Part shown: one piece after another, positions 42,624 through 51,071 of the stretch | Position numbering within the stretch: position 1 is the stretch's first letter | Layout: every line of letters starts with the position of its first letter | Assembly (NCBI GenBank): GCA_021463515.1 | Contig: JAJTYZ010000112.1 | Location: 1-64,000 of the forward strand | Reading direction: 5' to 3' | DNA from: Chthoniobacterales bacterium | GTDB lineage: Bacteria > Verrucomicrobiota > Verrucomicrobiia > Chthoniobacterales > JACTMZ01 | Length of the DNA stretch: 64,000 bases | Program-made: the position numbers and the translations under genes | The notes under the pieces: model-generated | Database searches by the model: none | What the model was told of the DNA's origin: nothing | The model's input: only the letters and a program-made list of their open reading frames with translations

Positions 42624-43787
42624 ATGCCTCCCGCAAAAGCCAAAAAAACCGTCACCAAAGCTGCTCCTGCAGTATCATCCGCCATTCACGTCGTGGCCGG
42701 GAATGATGAGATGGCCGTTAAAAATCGCGCTCTCGAACTTTCGACAAAACTTACACCGGGCGATGGCGGAGAATTTTCAGCGGAGATTCTCGATGCTCAT
42801 GCAGACAATGCAGAACACGCCGGCTCTATTATTCGTGAGGCCATTCTCTCACTCAGTATGCCCGGATTTCTCGCCTCCGAAAAACTCGTCTGGCTCAAAA
42901 ACATCAACTTCCTTGCGGACACCCAACTTGGCGGAAGTAAGTCAGTTCTCGAAGCACTCGAAGAGCTCCAACAATTTCTTACCGGCGGCCTTCCCGAAGG
43001 CACGCGCCTCCTGTGCAGTGCCATCAATCCTGACAAGCGTCGCGTCTTTTACAAATTCCTCACCAAACTTGGCAGTACAGAAGTTCTCGATAAGCCTGCC
43101 ACCAGCCCCCGCTTTAGCGAAGATGATGCGGCTCGCCAAGTGGCTTCTACAGCGGCTCGCGAGCGTAATTTGCATTTTACTCCGGATGCACTCGAGCGCT
43201 TTGCGGCTTACGTGGGATCAGACACGCGTCAGGTGCTCAATGAGCTGGATAAAATTGACACGTACCTCGGGAGCGAGCGGCGGAAAATCAATGAGGACGA
43301 CATTTCTCTCCTCGTTCCGGAAACGCGGCGCGGCATCATTTTTGAACTCGGCAATTGTCTTGCTCGTCGCAATCTCAAAACAGCCAGTCGCTGCCTGCAA
43401 AAACTGCTCGCGCAAGGCGAAGAACCCGTCGGCCTTCTCTACGCTGTCATCGCCCCTACGATTCAACGTCTTCTCGCTGCCGCCGTACTCATCGAACAAT
43501 ACGGCCTCCGCGTCACTCCAAGCTACCCTGCTTTCCAATCGGCCCTCGAACGCCTTCCTGTCGAAGCAGCCGATATTGTCCCGCGTAAAAAGGATGGAAC
43601 CCTTAATGCTTATGGCTTTTATAAAACCGCCGAAGAAGCGGGGCGTTTTACAGCACGTGAACTTGGAGCGGCAACCATTGCGTGTGCCAATGCCGCAACG
43701 GCCATCATGACCACCGGTTCCGATCCCGCCCTCATCCTCCAACAGCTCCTCGTGCGTATTTTATCGAAAAAGTCTAAGGAATCCTAA
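42624..43787 (+). CDS. holA: DNA polymerase III subunit delta
   Basis: 387 residues with the three-domain clamp-loader delta pattern: IHVVAGNDEMAVKNRALELS at the start, EAILSLSMPGFLASEKLVWL in the wrench region, FAAYVGSDTRQVLNELDKID in domain II, and a C-terminal helical collar (LLYAVIAPTIQRLLAAAVLI). Delta opens the beta sliding clamp during loading. It lies 4 bp after uvrB and probably shares its transcript. Its last 14 bases overlap the convergent LysM lipoprotein gene. Confidence 0.9.
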   Translation: MPPAKAKKTVTKAAPAVSSAIHVVAGNDEMAVKNRALELSTKLTPGDGGEFSAEILDAHADNAEHAGSIIREAILSLSMPGFLASEKLVWLKNINFLADTQLGGSKSVLEALEELQQFLTGGLPEGTRLLCSAINPDKRRVFYKFLTKLGSTEVLDKPATSPRFSEDDAARQVASTAARERNLHFTPDALERFAAYVGSDTRQVLNELDKIDTYLGSERRKINEDDISLLVPETRRGIIFELGNCLARRNLKTASRCLQKLLAQGEEPVGLLYAVIAPTIQRLLAAAVLIEQYGLRVTPSYPAFQSALERLPVEAADIVPRKKDGTLNAYGFYKTAEEAGRFTARELGAATIACANAATAIMTTGSDPALILQQLLVRILSKKSKES

Positions 43788-44691
43788 GAACCATCCCAGG
43801 CTTAAGCTTCGTGGGGTCGGGAAGGACGTCTTTATTTGCCTCTGCAATTTTAGGCCATTGACTCGACTTATTGTAATACTTGCGTGCAATTCCGGCGAGT
43901 GTGTCGCCTCTTGCCACCGTATGCGAACGCTCCTTTGCCGGAGGTACAACGGCGGATGTCGCAGGGCTCGGAGCAGTTGCTCCCGGCATGATGAGCTGAA
44001 CATTCGCCGTGGATGCAGCATCCGTGGCCAGCGCGGAATTGACAGGGCGGGCTGCCGAGGGAATCACAGCAACAGCGCGTCGCACTTCGGGCTCCGGTGC
44101 AGCAACGGCAGGTGCCGGCGGCGGCGTTGCGGCAACGACCATCGCAGGAGGTGCGGCAGGTGCGACGGAGCGAGTGGCAAGAAAAGTTTTCTCTGCACTT
44201 TTATCCCCTGACTTTTGCTCTCGCTTTAATTCGGCAACTTGCTTTTGCAATTCCAGATTTTCATTTTTAAGCCGCGCTGCCTCACGAGCAGGAATCACCG
44301 AACCGTCCGCTAGATTGGACACAATGGCTAACCGCAAACGCGTCGCATACGTCTTCACATCCGTCGCAAATTGACCCTGCGGCGCAAGCTCCAAATAACG
44401 TTCAAAATGATGCAAGGCGGCTACGGGATTTTTCAGCTGATCCTCATACAAAAGTCCGAGCCGATAATGGGCTTCGGCCGAAAGCATCGTCCCATCCAAC
44501 GCCGATTCGTAATACTGCACCGCACGTTGCACTTCGCCGCGCGATACCGCGTCATTGCCCTCGCGAAGGTTGCGGCTTGTTTGCGAAACCGTGAGAAGAT
44601 CGCAACCCGAGAAAAAAATCATCGTCACAACCGAAACCGTGGCGTACTGGAGAATCCGTATGCTTGCTGCTGGTTTGTTCATGCGAGGCAT
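43774..44691 (-). CDS. Lipoprotein with TPR-like region, coiled coil and C-terminal LysM domain
   Basis: 305 residues. A signal peptide with lipobox FFSGC gives a lipidated Cys near residue 29. Residues of about 35-115 look like TPR repeats (GEVQRAVQYYESALDGTMLS; PVAALHHFERYLELAPQGQF), 140-160 are coiled coil (ARLKNENLELQKQVAELKRE), a Pro/Ala-rich linker follows, and the end is LysM (HTVARGDTLAGIARKYYNKS). It probably sits in the periplasm bound to peptidoglycan. AGGAGGT lies seven bases before the ATG. The divergent lipoprotein gene starts only 15 bp away, so the two promoters must overlap coding DNA. Confidence 0.87.
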   Translation of the reverse strand: MPRMNKPAASIRILQYATVSVVTMIFFSGCDLLTVSQTSRNLREGNDAVSRGEVQRAVQYYESALDGTMLSAEAHYRLGLLYEDQLKNPVAALHHFERYLELAPQGQFATDVKTYATRLRLAIVSNLADGSVIPAREAARLKNENLELQKQVAELKREQKSGDKSAEKTFLATRSVAPAAPPAMVVAATPPPAPAVAAPEPEVRRAVAVIPSAARPVNSALATDAASTANVQLIMPGATAPSPATSAVVPPAKERSHTVARGDTLAGIARKYYNKSSQWPKIAEANKDVLPDPTKLKPGMVLRIP

Positions 44692-44706
44692 GATAAACCT
44701 CCTCGC

Positions 44707-45261
44707 ATGTCAGGCAAGGCTGTCATCACAACGTTGACCATTCTCTCATTGGCCCTCGGCGCTTGCACCAAGGTACATGAGTCTTCCGCGCCACCCCAAT
44801 CCTCCCCAGTGCCTGCTGCAAAAATCACACCAGCAAAAAATCCTGGCACCAAACCTGCACCTCGCCCAACAACAGCCAAGCCATCACGGCGCACAAATAC
44901 GACATCAGCACCATCCCGTCCCATGACACCGGCCGTCAAAAAAGTTACGCCCTCGTCCAACACTCCCTACGATGACCTTCTCCCACTCCTCAAAGGCAAC
45001 GCCTCGTGGAATACCTATGGTCACGATCTCACCGTCACCAATGGGGCGAACCCCCCCGTTCCCATTTTTCGCCAAGCCATCGTCCTCGCCGCCGTTCGCG
45101 CCACGCTTGCGGACTCACCCGTGGAGCCAACAGCCGAATTCTTAAAAGGCACACTCACCCTCAAATTTAATCACGGCACCAGTCGAGAAATCGCCGCGGA
45201 TATCAATCGAACCCTCAAAGTTCCCGAAGTTAGTACCCTTTGTATTCTTCTCGGGAGTTGA
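44707..45261 (+). CDS. Small lipoprotein of unknown function
   Basis: 184 residues from ATG 44707-44709 (MSGKAVITTLTILSLALGAC), a signal peptide ending in lipobox LGAC. A long Pro/Ala/Thr/Lys-rich region (about 20-90) would span the periplasm, followed by a compact domain of about 95 residues (YDDLLPLLKGNASWNTYGHD; TLTLKFNHGTSREIAADINR). The open frame extends upstream to 44371 over the antisense lipoprotein gene; that extension is a shadow. No Shine-Dalgarno is visible before the ATG. Family not recognised. Confidence 0.65.
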   Translation: MSGKAVITTLTILSLALGACTKVHESSAPPQSSPVPAAKITPAKNPGTKPAPRPTTAKPSRRTNTTSAPSRPMTPAVKKVTPSSNTPYDDLLPLLKGNASWNTYGHDLTVTNGANPPVPIFRQAIVLAAVRATLADSPVEPTAEFLKGTLTLKFNHGTSREIAADINRTLKVPEVSTLCILLGS

Positions 45262-45286
45262 TCCCTCGCCTTCGTTCGGGTGCAAA

Positions 45287-45337
45287 GGGTACCGCGCCCA
45301 CCTCGGGTGCCGTTTCCCGCGCCCTCGCGGGAAACAT
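45287..45337. repeat. Interspersed 51-bp repeat, copy 2
   Basis: Starts GGGTACCGCGCCCACCTCGG and ends CGCGGGAAACAT. It holds a perfect 9-bp stem TTTCCCGCG/CGCGGGAAA with loop CCCT. It is located in the gap between the small lipoprotein gene and gyrA, both of which end here. It differs from the copy at 37442-37492 at five positions. Confidence 0.75.
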
Positions 45338-45394
45338 CGAAAAAATTAACAAGTCACTGAAAAAAATCTTAGTTTGCAGGAGTTCGTATTTCCA

Positions 45395-45468
45395 TCACAG
45401 GCGAACCGGAGCCGAAGGCGGAGATGGCTCTTAGGCAACCGCCTGTGCCCCCTGATTTTTTTCTTTGG
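45395..45468. terminator. REP-like hairpin with T-tract between convergent genes
   Basis: Arms CACAGGCG (45396-45403) and CGCCTGTG (45440-45447) enclose 36 bases. The right arm continues CCCCCTGATTTTTTT, as in the REP-like element at 52096-52162. The T-tract reads in the plus direction, after the lipoprotein gene at 44707-45261, so it may serve as its terminator. Confidence 0.5.
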
Positions 45469-45473
45469 TGGTG

Positions 45474-48056
45474 TTATTCTTCTGCTTCCGCTTCCGTTTC
45501 CGCTTCGTCTTCCTGATCCTGACTTACAACGCGGGCCATGGCTTGAAGTTTCTCGCCTTCGTTAAGTCCGATAAGACGCACTCCCTGCGCATTACGTCCT
45601 GTCATGCGAATCTCCGCGACACGCGTGCGGACGCTTTGGCCGCCGGATGTGATGAGCATAATTTCATCATTACCACGCACGCTTAAAGCACCCACGACAT
45701 CACCGGTTTTATCGGTAACTTTCATGGTGATGATTCCTTTACCGCCGCGACCTTGCAGGCGGTATTCGTCAAATTCGGTGCGTTTCCCTACGCCATTGGC
45801 ACCGGCAACGAGTAAGGTGGCATCGGGAACAACGAGAGCAGCACCAATCACAAAGTCGCCCTTCGACGGGCGAATTCCCCACACGCCGGTCGCGGTACGG
45901 CCCATGTCGCGAATGTCTTCCTCGCTGAAACGAATGCTCATGCCGTCTTTGGTAATAAGGACTACTTCGTTTTGGCCATCGGTCATGAGCGCATCAATGA
46001 GCACATCACCTTCCTCGATGTTAATGGCAATGATCCCGCCCTTGCGGATATTTCGATAGGCAGAGAGGTTTGTTTTCTTAATCGTGCCGGAGCGTGTGGC
46101 AAAAAGAATGTGTAGATTCTCATCCCACGTTTCGTCTTTGTCGGCACCTGTCTTCGCGGTGATACGAAGGACAGCAGCAATTTCTTCACCGGGTTTAAAC
46201 TCCAACAAATTGGCAATAGATCGCCCTTTGGCAGCGCGTCCCATTTCGGGAATGTTGTAAGCCTTTTCCACATAACAACGACCTTTTTTCGTGAAGAATA
46301 CAAGGTAGTCGTGCGTGCTGGCTGTGAAGAGATGCTCCACAAAATCATCTTCCTCATTTTCCGCCCGTGCCTCGCGCGTTTGCATGCCAATGACCCCTTT
46401 GCCCCCGCGTTTTTGGGCGCGATAAGCACTCACAGCGGTGCGCTTGATGAAGCCGCGATGGGTGACGGTAATGATACATCCTTCGTTGGTGATGAGGTCT
46501 TCAATGTTGATCTCACCCTCGTCGGGAACGATCTCGGTGAGGCGTGGGCCGGCGTGTTTGCTTTTGATTTCACGCAGCTCGGATTTGATAATTTCTAACA
46601 CGCGCTCTTCGCGAGCAAGGATATCAAGCAAGTCCGCAATCGTAGAAAGGAGTGCCGTGTATTCTGCCAAAACCTTGTCGCTTTCGAGGCCGGTAAGTTG
46701 GTAGAGACGCAGCTCAAGGATGTCATCCACCTGCTGCTCCGTGAGCAAGTATTCCCCATCGGTGAGACGCGCTTCGTTGCGGATTTTAATGCCAAATTTT
46801 TCCACTTGTTTACGAGTGAATTCAAAGGCGAGAAGTTTAACTTTGGCCTCCTCGCGATTTTTGGAATTACGAATGATGCGGATAAACTCATCAAGATTGG
46901 CGAGCGCAATGAGAAATGCCTCGAGTTTTTCCGCCCGCACTTCCGCCTCACCAAGCAAGTGCCGCGTGCGACGCAAAACAACTTCGCGACGATGCTCGAT
47001 GTAACAAGCAATGGCGCCTTTAAGCGAAAGCAATTTCGGCTTGCCATGGTCAATGGCCAACATCGTGGTGGAAAACGAACTCTCAAGCGTCGTGTACTTG
47101 TACAGATTGTTAATGACAACCTTCGGATTGGCGTCGCGCTTTAGCTCAACGACGACGCGGGTGTTTTCATCGGACTCATCGCGAATGGCGCTGATGTCGG
47201 TGATGGTCTTTTGATTCACCAAATCCGCGATGCGCTCGACGAGCGTGGCGCGATTGACATTGTAAGGAATCTCGGTGATGACGATTTGCTCGCGATTGCC
47301 TTTGAGTTCTTCGACGCCGGCTTTACCACGCACCTTCACGGAACCGCGTCCGGTTTCGAGATATTGCCGAATCCCCGCGACGCCGCATATATGGCAGCCT
47401 GTGGGAAAATCCGGCCCCTTAACATGCTTCATCAGCCCCTCGAGTGTGATGTCGGGTTTGTCAATTTGTGCGCAAATGGCATCAATCACTTCACCAAGAT
47501 TGTGCGGCGGCATATTGGTCGCCATACCAACCGCAATGCCCGTGCCACCATTTACGAGAAGATTCGGAAATGCCGCAGGAAAAACGACGGGCTCCGTCAG
47601 GCGTTCATCGTAATTGGGAACAAAATCCACCGTGGATTTATCCATATCCGCCATGAGTGCCGTACCAAGATGCGTGAGGCGTGCCTCGGTATAACGCATG
47701 GCCGCCGGAGGATCGCCTTCCACCGAACCAAAGTTGCCTTGCCCATCCACAAGCGTCTCCCGCGTTGCCCAACTTTGCGCCATGTGAACCAACGTAGGAT
47801 AAATGACAGCTTCGCCGTGCGGGTGATAGTTACCGCTGGTGTCACCGCAAATTTTGGCGCACTTGATATGCTGCCTCCCGGGGAAAAGCCGCAGATCGTG
47901 CATCGCGTAAAGAATGCGGCGCTGCGCAGGCTTAAGACCATCACGCGCATCGGGGAGAGCACGCGAAATGATAACGGACATGGAGTAGTCGAGAAAGGAG
48001 CGAGACATCTCCTCCGCGACATCAATAGGTTCGACTTTTTCGTTCTGTGTGTACAC
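45474..48056 (-). CDS. gyrA: DNA gyrase subunit A
   Basis: 860 residues. The start EPIDVAEEMSRSFLDYSMSV and RDGLKPAQRRILYAMHDL are type IIA topoisomerase A motifs. The catalytic Tyr is in PAAMRYTEARL. The GyrA box appears as AQKRGGKGVIG (Q-K-R-G-G-K-G), supporting gyrase rather than topoisomerase IV. The C-terminal six-blade beta-pinwheel follows, with an acidic tail (EDEAETEAEAEE). In the quinolone-determining region GNYHPHGEAVIYPT, the Escherichia coli Ser83 and Asp87 positions carry Ala and Pro. It is convergent with the lipoprotein gene. Confidence 0.95.
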   Translation of the reverse strand: MYTQNEKVEPIDVAEEMSRSFLDYSMSVIISRALPDARDGLKPAQRRILYAMHDLRLFPGRQHIKCAKICGDTSGNYHPHGEAVIYPTLVHMAQSWATRETLVDGQGNFGSVEGDPPAAMRYTEARLTHLGTALMADMDKSTVDFVPNYDERLTEPVVFPAAFPNLLVNGGTGIAVGMATNMPPHNLGEVIDAICAQIDKPDITLEGLMKHVKGPDFPTGCHICGVAGIRQYLETGRGSVKVRGKAGVEELKGNREQIVITEIPYNVNRATLVERIADLVNQKTITDISAIRDESDENTRVVVELKRDANPKVVINNLYKYTTLESSFSTTMLAIDHGKPKLLSLKGAIACYIEHRREVVLRRTRHLLGEAEVRAEKLEAFLIALANLDEFIRIIRNSKNREEAKVKLLAFEFTRKQVEKFGIKIRNEARLTDGEYLLTEQQVDDILELRLYQLTGLESDKVLAEYTALLSTIADLLDILAREERVLEIIKSELREIKSKHAGPRLTEIVPDEGEINIEDLITNEGCIITVTHRGFIKRTAVSAYRAQKRGGKGVIGMQTREARAENEEDDFVEHLFTASTHDYLVFFTKKGRCYVEKAYNIPEMGRAAKGRSIANLLEFKPGEEIAAVLRITAKTGADKDETWDENLHILFATRSGTIKKTNLSAYRNIRKGGIIAINIEEGDVLIDALMTDGQNEVVLITKDGMSIRFSEEDIRDMGRTATGVWGIRPSKGDFVIGAALVVPDATLLVAGANGVGKRTEFDEYRLQGRGGKGIITMKVTDKTGDVVGALSVRGNDEIMLITSGGQSVRTRVAEIRMTGRNAQGVRLIGLNEGEKLQAMARVVSQDQEDEAETEAEAEE

Positions 48057-48214
48057 GTAAAACTTCCTTGTTGGCGGCGACGGAATCGTTACCGCGTTGA
48101 CCTTGTATCATGACCGCACCCGCTGCGTCATGCCAGTGGAAACATTCGGCAAAGTGCAATTTTTCACTTACACCGCTCTCACAATAAGAGTCAAGGCTCT
48201 GCGAAAACGAAGGA
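48057..48214. other. Intergenic region upstream of gyrA
   Basis: 158 bases between the gyrA start and the end of the cytochrome b562-like gene. It should carry the gyrA promoter on the minus strand. I see no convincing -10/-35 pair or strong hairpin. Confidence 0.3.
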
Positions 48215-48643
48215 CTACTCCCGCTCGCGCATGAACTCCTTGTGGCCGTCGCGACGGGATTGATTAAGGACGCTCATTTGCTTGCGAGCGGCATCCCATT
48301 TCCCTGCGCTAATAAGCTCCGCAAGCTCGTCAATTTCGGCAACCAAATGCTCGATGGACTTTTTATAGTCGGCCACAAACGCGGCACGTTTTGCCTCGGG
48401 AATGTCCGCTGTTTTTGCAGGCTCCAAAGCCCCCGCCGCCACCGCGGCCTCGCGTAATTTCGCGACGTGTTTGAGATTCTCCGTTTTGTCAGGCTGAGAG
48501 GCTTCGATTAAATCCGCCTTCAAATCCTTCGTCGCCTGCTTCATCACCTTCATCTTTTTTTCCAAAGGCGTCGCGTGCAGCGGCAGCGCAGGAATGAAAA
48601 CCAAGAGACTAAGAAAAAGGGCGAAGCGAAGAGTTGAGTTCAT
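48215..48643 (-). CDS. Exported cytochrome b562-like four-helix protein
   Basis: 142 residues: a signal peptide (LRFALFLSLLVFIPALPLHA) followed by an all-helical domain with the cytochrome b562 layout. The axial ligand pair appears conserved: a Met early in helix 1 (LEKKMKVMKQAT) and a His in the last helix (QSRRDGHKEFMRE, matching the family's R-x-x-x-H). Length and spacing fit the family. It could be a periplasmic haem electron carrier. There is no obvious partner, since gyrA lies on one side and an unrelated exported protein on the other. Confidence 0.72.
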   Translation of the reverse strand: MNSTLRFALFLSLLVFIPALPLHATPLEKKMKVMKQATKDLKADLIEASQPDKTENLKHVAKLREAAVAAGALEPAKTADIPEAKRAAFVADYKKSIEHLVAEIDELAELISAGKWDAARKQMSVLNQSRRDGHKEFMRERE

Positions 48644-48825
48644 GCGCCGATGGTATCCGCTGGCCTTCGCAGTTTGTCAAGCCACACGACTTTCAATTTT
48701 ACCACGCTCATTCACCCCATACGATTTCTCCAAATCGCATCCTAAAGTTTTTCCAAAAATTTCATTTTTTTCCTTGCCCCGAAATTATTCACCTCCTAAC
48801 CTCCCCCACAACGTCCAACCTCTCT

Positions 48826-49710
48826 ATGAAGAAAACCACCCTCACCCTACTCGCCTCTGCCGCTTTGGCAGCCACTACTTTCGCCTCAGCTGGTCCTGGC
48901 CCTTGGGCCAACTCCACATGGTATCCCGGAAGCCTCGATGGCAAATACCAAGCTGCCGTCTATGGCGAAAATATCTCGGGAGTCGTTGGCTTCGCCTTAA
49001 GTAGTGGTGCTCCAACTACGGCTACTACGAGCACGCTCAACATGACTAATGGCAGTTCACAATCAACCCTTACAGTTAATCCATTCCAAAATTACTACGC
49101 CATCTTTGTGGAAGGTCGGACTTACACCGGCATAGCCTTAGCAAATATTAATAATGACAATAGCTCAATAACGGGGACGCTCATCGGCGCACAACCCGAC
49201 TACACGCTTGATAGCTTTACCCTCAAAATTAAACAGCCAGCTATTACTAATATTACTCCAACTGTCACCGTTATTGGCAAAACAAACATAACCACAATAG
49301 TGCCAACAGGCTTTTATGTGACAAATGTAGTTTCGCCTGGCCCCCCCCCTGTACTACAAACTAATCAGATATTTGAAACCAACACTTCAACGATAGACGT
49401 GCTATCCACCAATTACACGACGAATATCACAGCGTCCCCTACCCTCGACAGTGATTATAAAGCATTCAATCCGCTTCCTCTTATTAATCGAGGCCTAAAT
49501 GGTGGATTTCAAGCAAAAATCACAGCAAATACTGCTACCTTCACTTTTGTAGGAAAGGGTAATTTGAGTACTCCATCGCAAACTCAGGTTATCAATATCA
49601 ACAGAGATAACCTTTCGTTCCCTGGTGATATTATTGGAACTCAGGTTCAAACCGACACCATACCCTTCATGATCAACGGTCTCCGTGTTTCTTTTACGAC
49701 ATCTCCTTAG
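48826..49710 (+). CDS. Exported Thr/Asn-rich protein of unknown function
   Basis: 294 residues from ATG 48826-48828 (MKKTTLTLLASAALAATTFA), a classical signal peptide. The mature protein is rich in Thr, Asn and Ser and looks beta-structured. Around residues 135-205 are short degenerate repeats of N-I-T and T-N (ITNITPTVTVIGKTNITTIV; STNYTTNITASP). The end TIPFMINGLRVSFTTSP has no PEP-CTERM motif. The longer frame to 48634 lacks a signal and overlaps the divergent gene's start region. A prepilin-like gene follows after 41 bp, suggesting a surface-associated pair. Family not recognised. Confidence 0.68.
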   Translation: MKKTTLTLLASAALAATTFASAGPGPWANSTWYPGSLDGKYQAAVYGENISGVVGFALSSGAPTTATTSTLNMTNGSSQSTLTVNPFQNYYAIFVEGRTYTGIALANINNDNSSITGTLIGAQPDYTLDSFTLKIKQPAITNITPTVTVIGKTNITTIVPTGFYVTNVVSPGPPPVLQTNQIFETNTSTIDVLSTNYTTNITASPTLDSDYKAFNPLPLINRGLNGGFQAKITANTATFTFVGKGNLSTPSQTQVININRDNLSFPGDIIGTQVQTDTIPFMINGLRVSFTTSP

Positions 49711-49751
49711 TTTTATTTTAAGAGGTTTTGCAAAATTACGACACCTAAATA

Positions 49752-50312
49752 ATGCCTCGTCATCATTTTGCTTTTTATTATCCTCGGAGAATTAAAAGTT
49801 TAGGGTTTACGGTTGTCGAATTGCTTGCTGTAATCGCTATCCTGATGCTTCTTGCCGTAGTTATAATCCCCAACTACGGACGTTGGATGTCTAGTGCATC
49901 ACAAGCACGATGCATGGCAAATCTGCGCTCACTCCATGTCGGTGTCGGGGCGTATCTCAACGACAATCAAAACATCTGGCCTCAAGGGCCACCACCCGAT
50001 AGCGGAGCAGAATGGTCAAGATTTTGGATTCAAACGCTTGAGCCCTTTGGAATCACCGGCAAAACATGGCAATGCCCTGCTATCGCCTCGATGCTACGCA
50101 ATTCTGACGGCAAAAAACATGCTTTCTTCGAAGCCTCCATCCACTACATGCCTACGCTGTTTGATGCAACACCCGGTATTGCTTACAAATGGCCAACGCA
50201 ACCTTGGTTCATTGAACGCGCTGATGCTCACGGAAACGGTGCTCTAATTAGCTTTACGGATGGCTCCATCAAATCATTTAATAAGGTTTTGGCAGAGCAG
50301 GGAATACGCTAA
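49752..50312 (+). CDS. Prepilin-like (type II secretion/pseudopilin) protein
   Basis: 186 residues. After a short basic leader the prepilin peptidase motif is SLGFTVVELLAVIAILMLLA: cleavage after Gly, with Glu at position 5 of the mature helix. The periplasmic part has ARCMANLRSLHVGVGAYLND and the late segment ALISFTDGSIKSFNK, the pattern of the many pseudopilin-like proteins found in Verrucomicrobiota and Planctomycetota. It should be assembled or membrane-retained by a type IV pilus/T2SS-like machine encoded elsewhere. It is 41 bp downstream of the Thr/Asn-rich exported protein. Confidence 0.87.
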   Translation: MPRHHFAFYYPRRIKSLGFTVVELLAVIAILMLLAVVIIPNYGRWMSSASQARCMANLRSLHVGVGAYLNDNQNIWPQGPPPDSGAEWSRFWIQTLEPFGITGKTWQCPAIASMLRNSDGKKHAFFEASIHYMPTLFDATPGIAYKWPTQPWFIERADAHGNGALISFTDGSIKSFNKVLAEQGIR

Positions 50313-50337
50313 GCAGGGCATCTACCCCTCACTGAAA

Positions 50338-50358
50338 GTCAATCAATCTAAGATTGAC
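50338..50358. promoter_or_regulatory. Inverted repeat upstream of the TetR gene
   Basis: GTCAATC (50338-50344) and GATTGAC (50352-50358) are perfect 7-bp arms; an inner alternative is TCAATC-TAA-GATTGA. It lies 36 bp before the GTG start of the TetR regulator, where an autoregulatory operator is expected. It could also terminate the preceding prepilin-like gene. Confidence 0.4.
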
Positions 50359-50393
50359 GTCCCTCCAAAATACGTTAGAGATAAATTATCACC

Positions 50394-51071
50394 GTGTCCG
50401 ATTCATCCACACCCGAAAAGCCGGCTCCCTCGGAAAAAAAATCTATCGAGTCCACGCGAGAGCGCATCCTTCAGGCGGCGGAGCGTATTTATGCGGCCAG
50501 CGGATTTCATGGTATGTCTCTGCGTGATGTCACGCTGCTCGCCGGTGTCAATTTAGCAGCGGTCAATTATCATTTTGGCTCGAAGGACAAACTGATCCTC
50601 GCGCTCGCAGATCGGCGGCTAACTCCGATCAATGCGGCGCGGCTGGCGCGGCTGGAAAAGCTTCGCAAAAAACACGCAGACGCCCCCATTCCCATCGCAG
50701 ACTTGATCGGTGCTTTGGTATCACCGGTTCTTGAAGCTCTCCAACAAGGGAAAAGTACCCGTGCTATCATGGTCAGATTAGCGGGACAATTGATGACCGA
50801 TGAACCCCAACGCTTCGCCCATCTCCACCGTATTTTTTACAAGGAAACGCTCGATAAATTTTGCATTGAATTGGAACGCTCCTTACCTCATCTGACCTCG
50901 CACCAAATCCACGCAAGGTTCTTTTGCGTATTCTGCACTGTTTTGGGAATGCGCCTCATGCACGAAAGTATGGAGCTTTTCCTCCACGTGCGTACGGAAA
51001 GCCGTCAAATCGAACTTCTCGAAACCGAATTGCCAGCCTTTATTCTCGGTGCTTTTACCGCCCATGCGTGA
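50394..51071 (+). CDS. TetR-family transcriptional regulator
   Basis: 225 residues starting at GTG 50394. The helix-turn-helix domain is complete: STRERILQAAERIYAASGFH, GMSLRDVTLLAGVNLAAVNY, HFGSKDKLILALADRR. The C-terminal ligand domain (about 75-225) resembles the CecR/YbiH-like group, with HLHRIFYKETLDKF and MRLMHESMELFL. Its stop overlaps the start of an rmlD-like gene (ATG at 51064, TGA at 51069-51071). The ligand is unknown. Confidence 0.88.
   Translation: MSDSSTPEKPAPSEKKSIESTRERILQAAERIYAASGFHGMSLRDVTLLAGVNLAAVNYHFGSKDKLILALADRRLTPINAARLARLEKLRKKHADAPIPIADLIGALVSPVLEALQQGKSTRAIMVRLAGQLMTDEPQRFAHLHRIFYKETLDKFCIELERSLPHLTSHQIHARFFCVFCTVLGMRLMHESMELFLHVRTESRQIELLETELPAFILGAFTAHA

Noticed and set aside
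42703-43710. 335-residue frame overlapping holA on the same strand
   Set aside because: holA in the other frame has the delta-subunit pattern; this one is Ser/Leu/Pro-rich without motifs.
44371-44706. N-terminal extension of the small lipoprotein frame
   Set aside because: It would lie antisense to the LysM lipoprotein gene, and a signal peptide with lipobox begins exactly at 44707.
47211-48113. 300-residue open frame on the plus strand
   Set aside because: It is antisense to the N-terminal half of gyrA; its Arg/His/Ile-rich composition is typical of a shadow frame.
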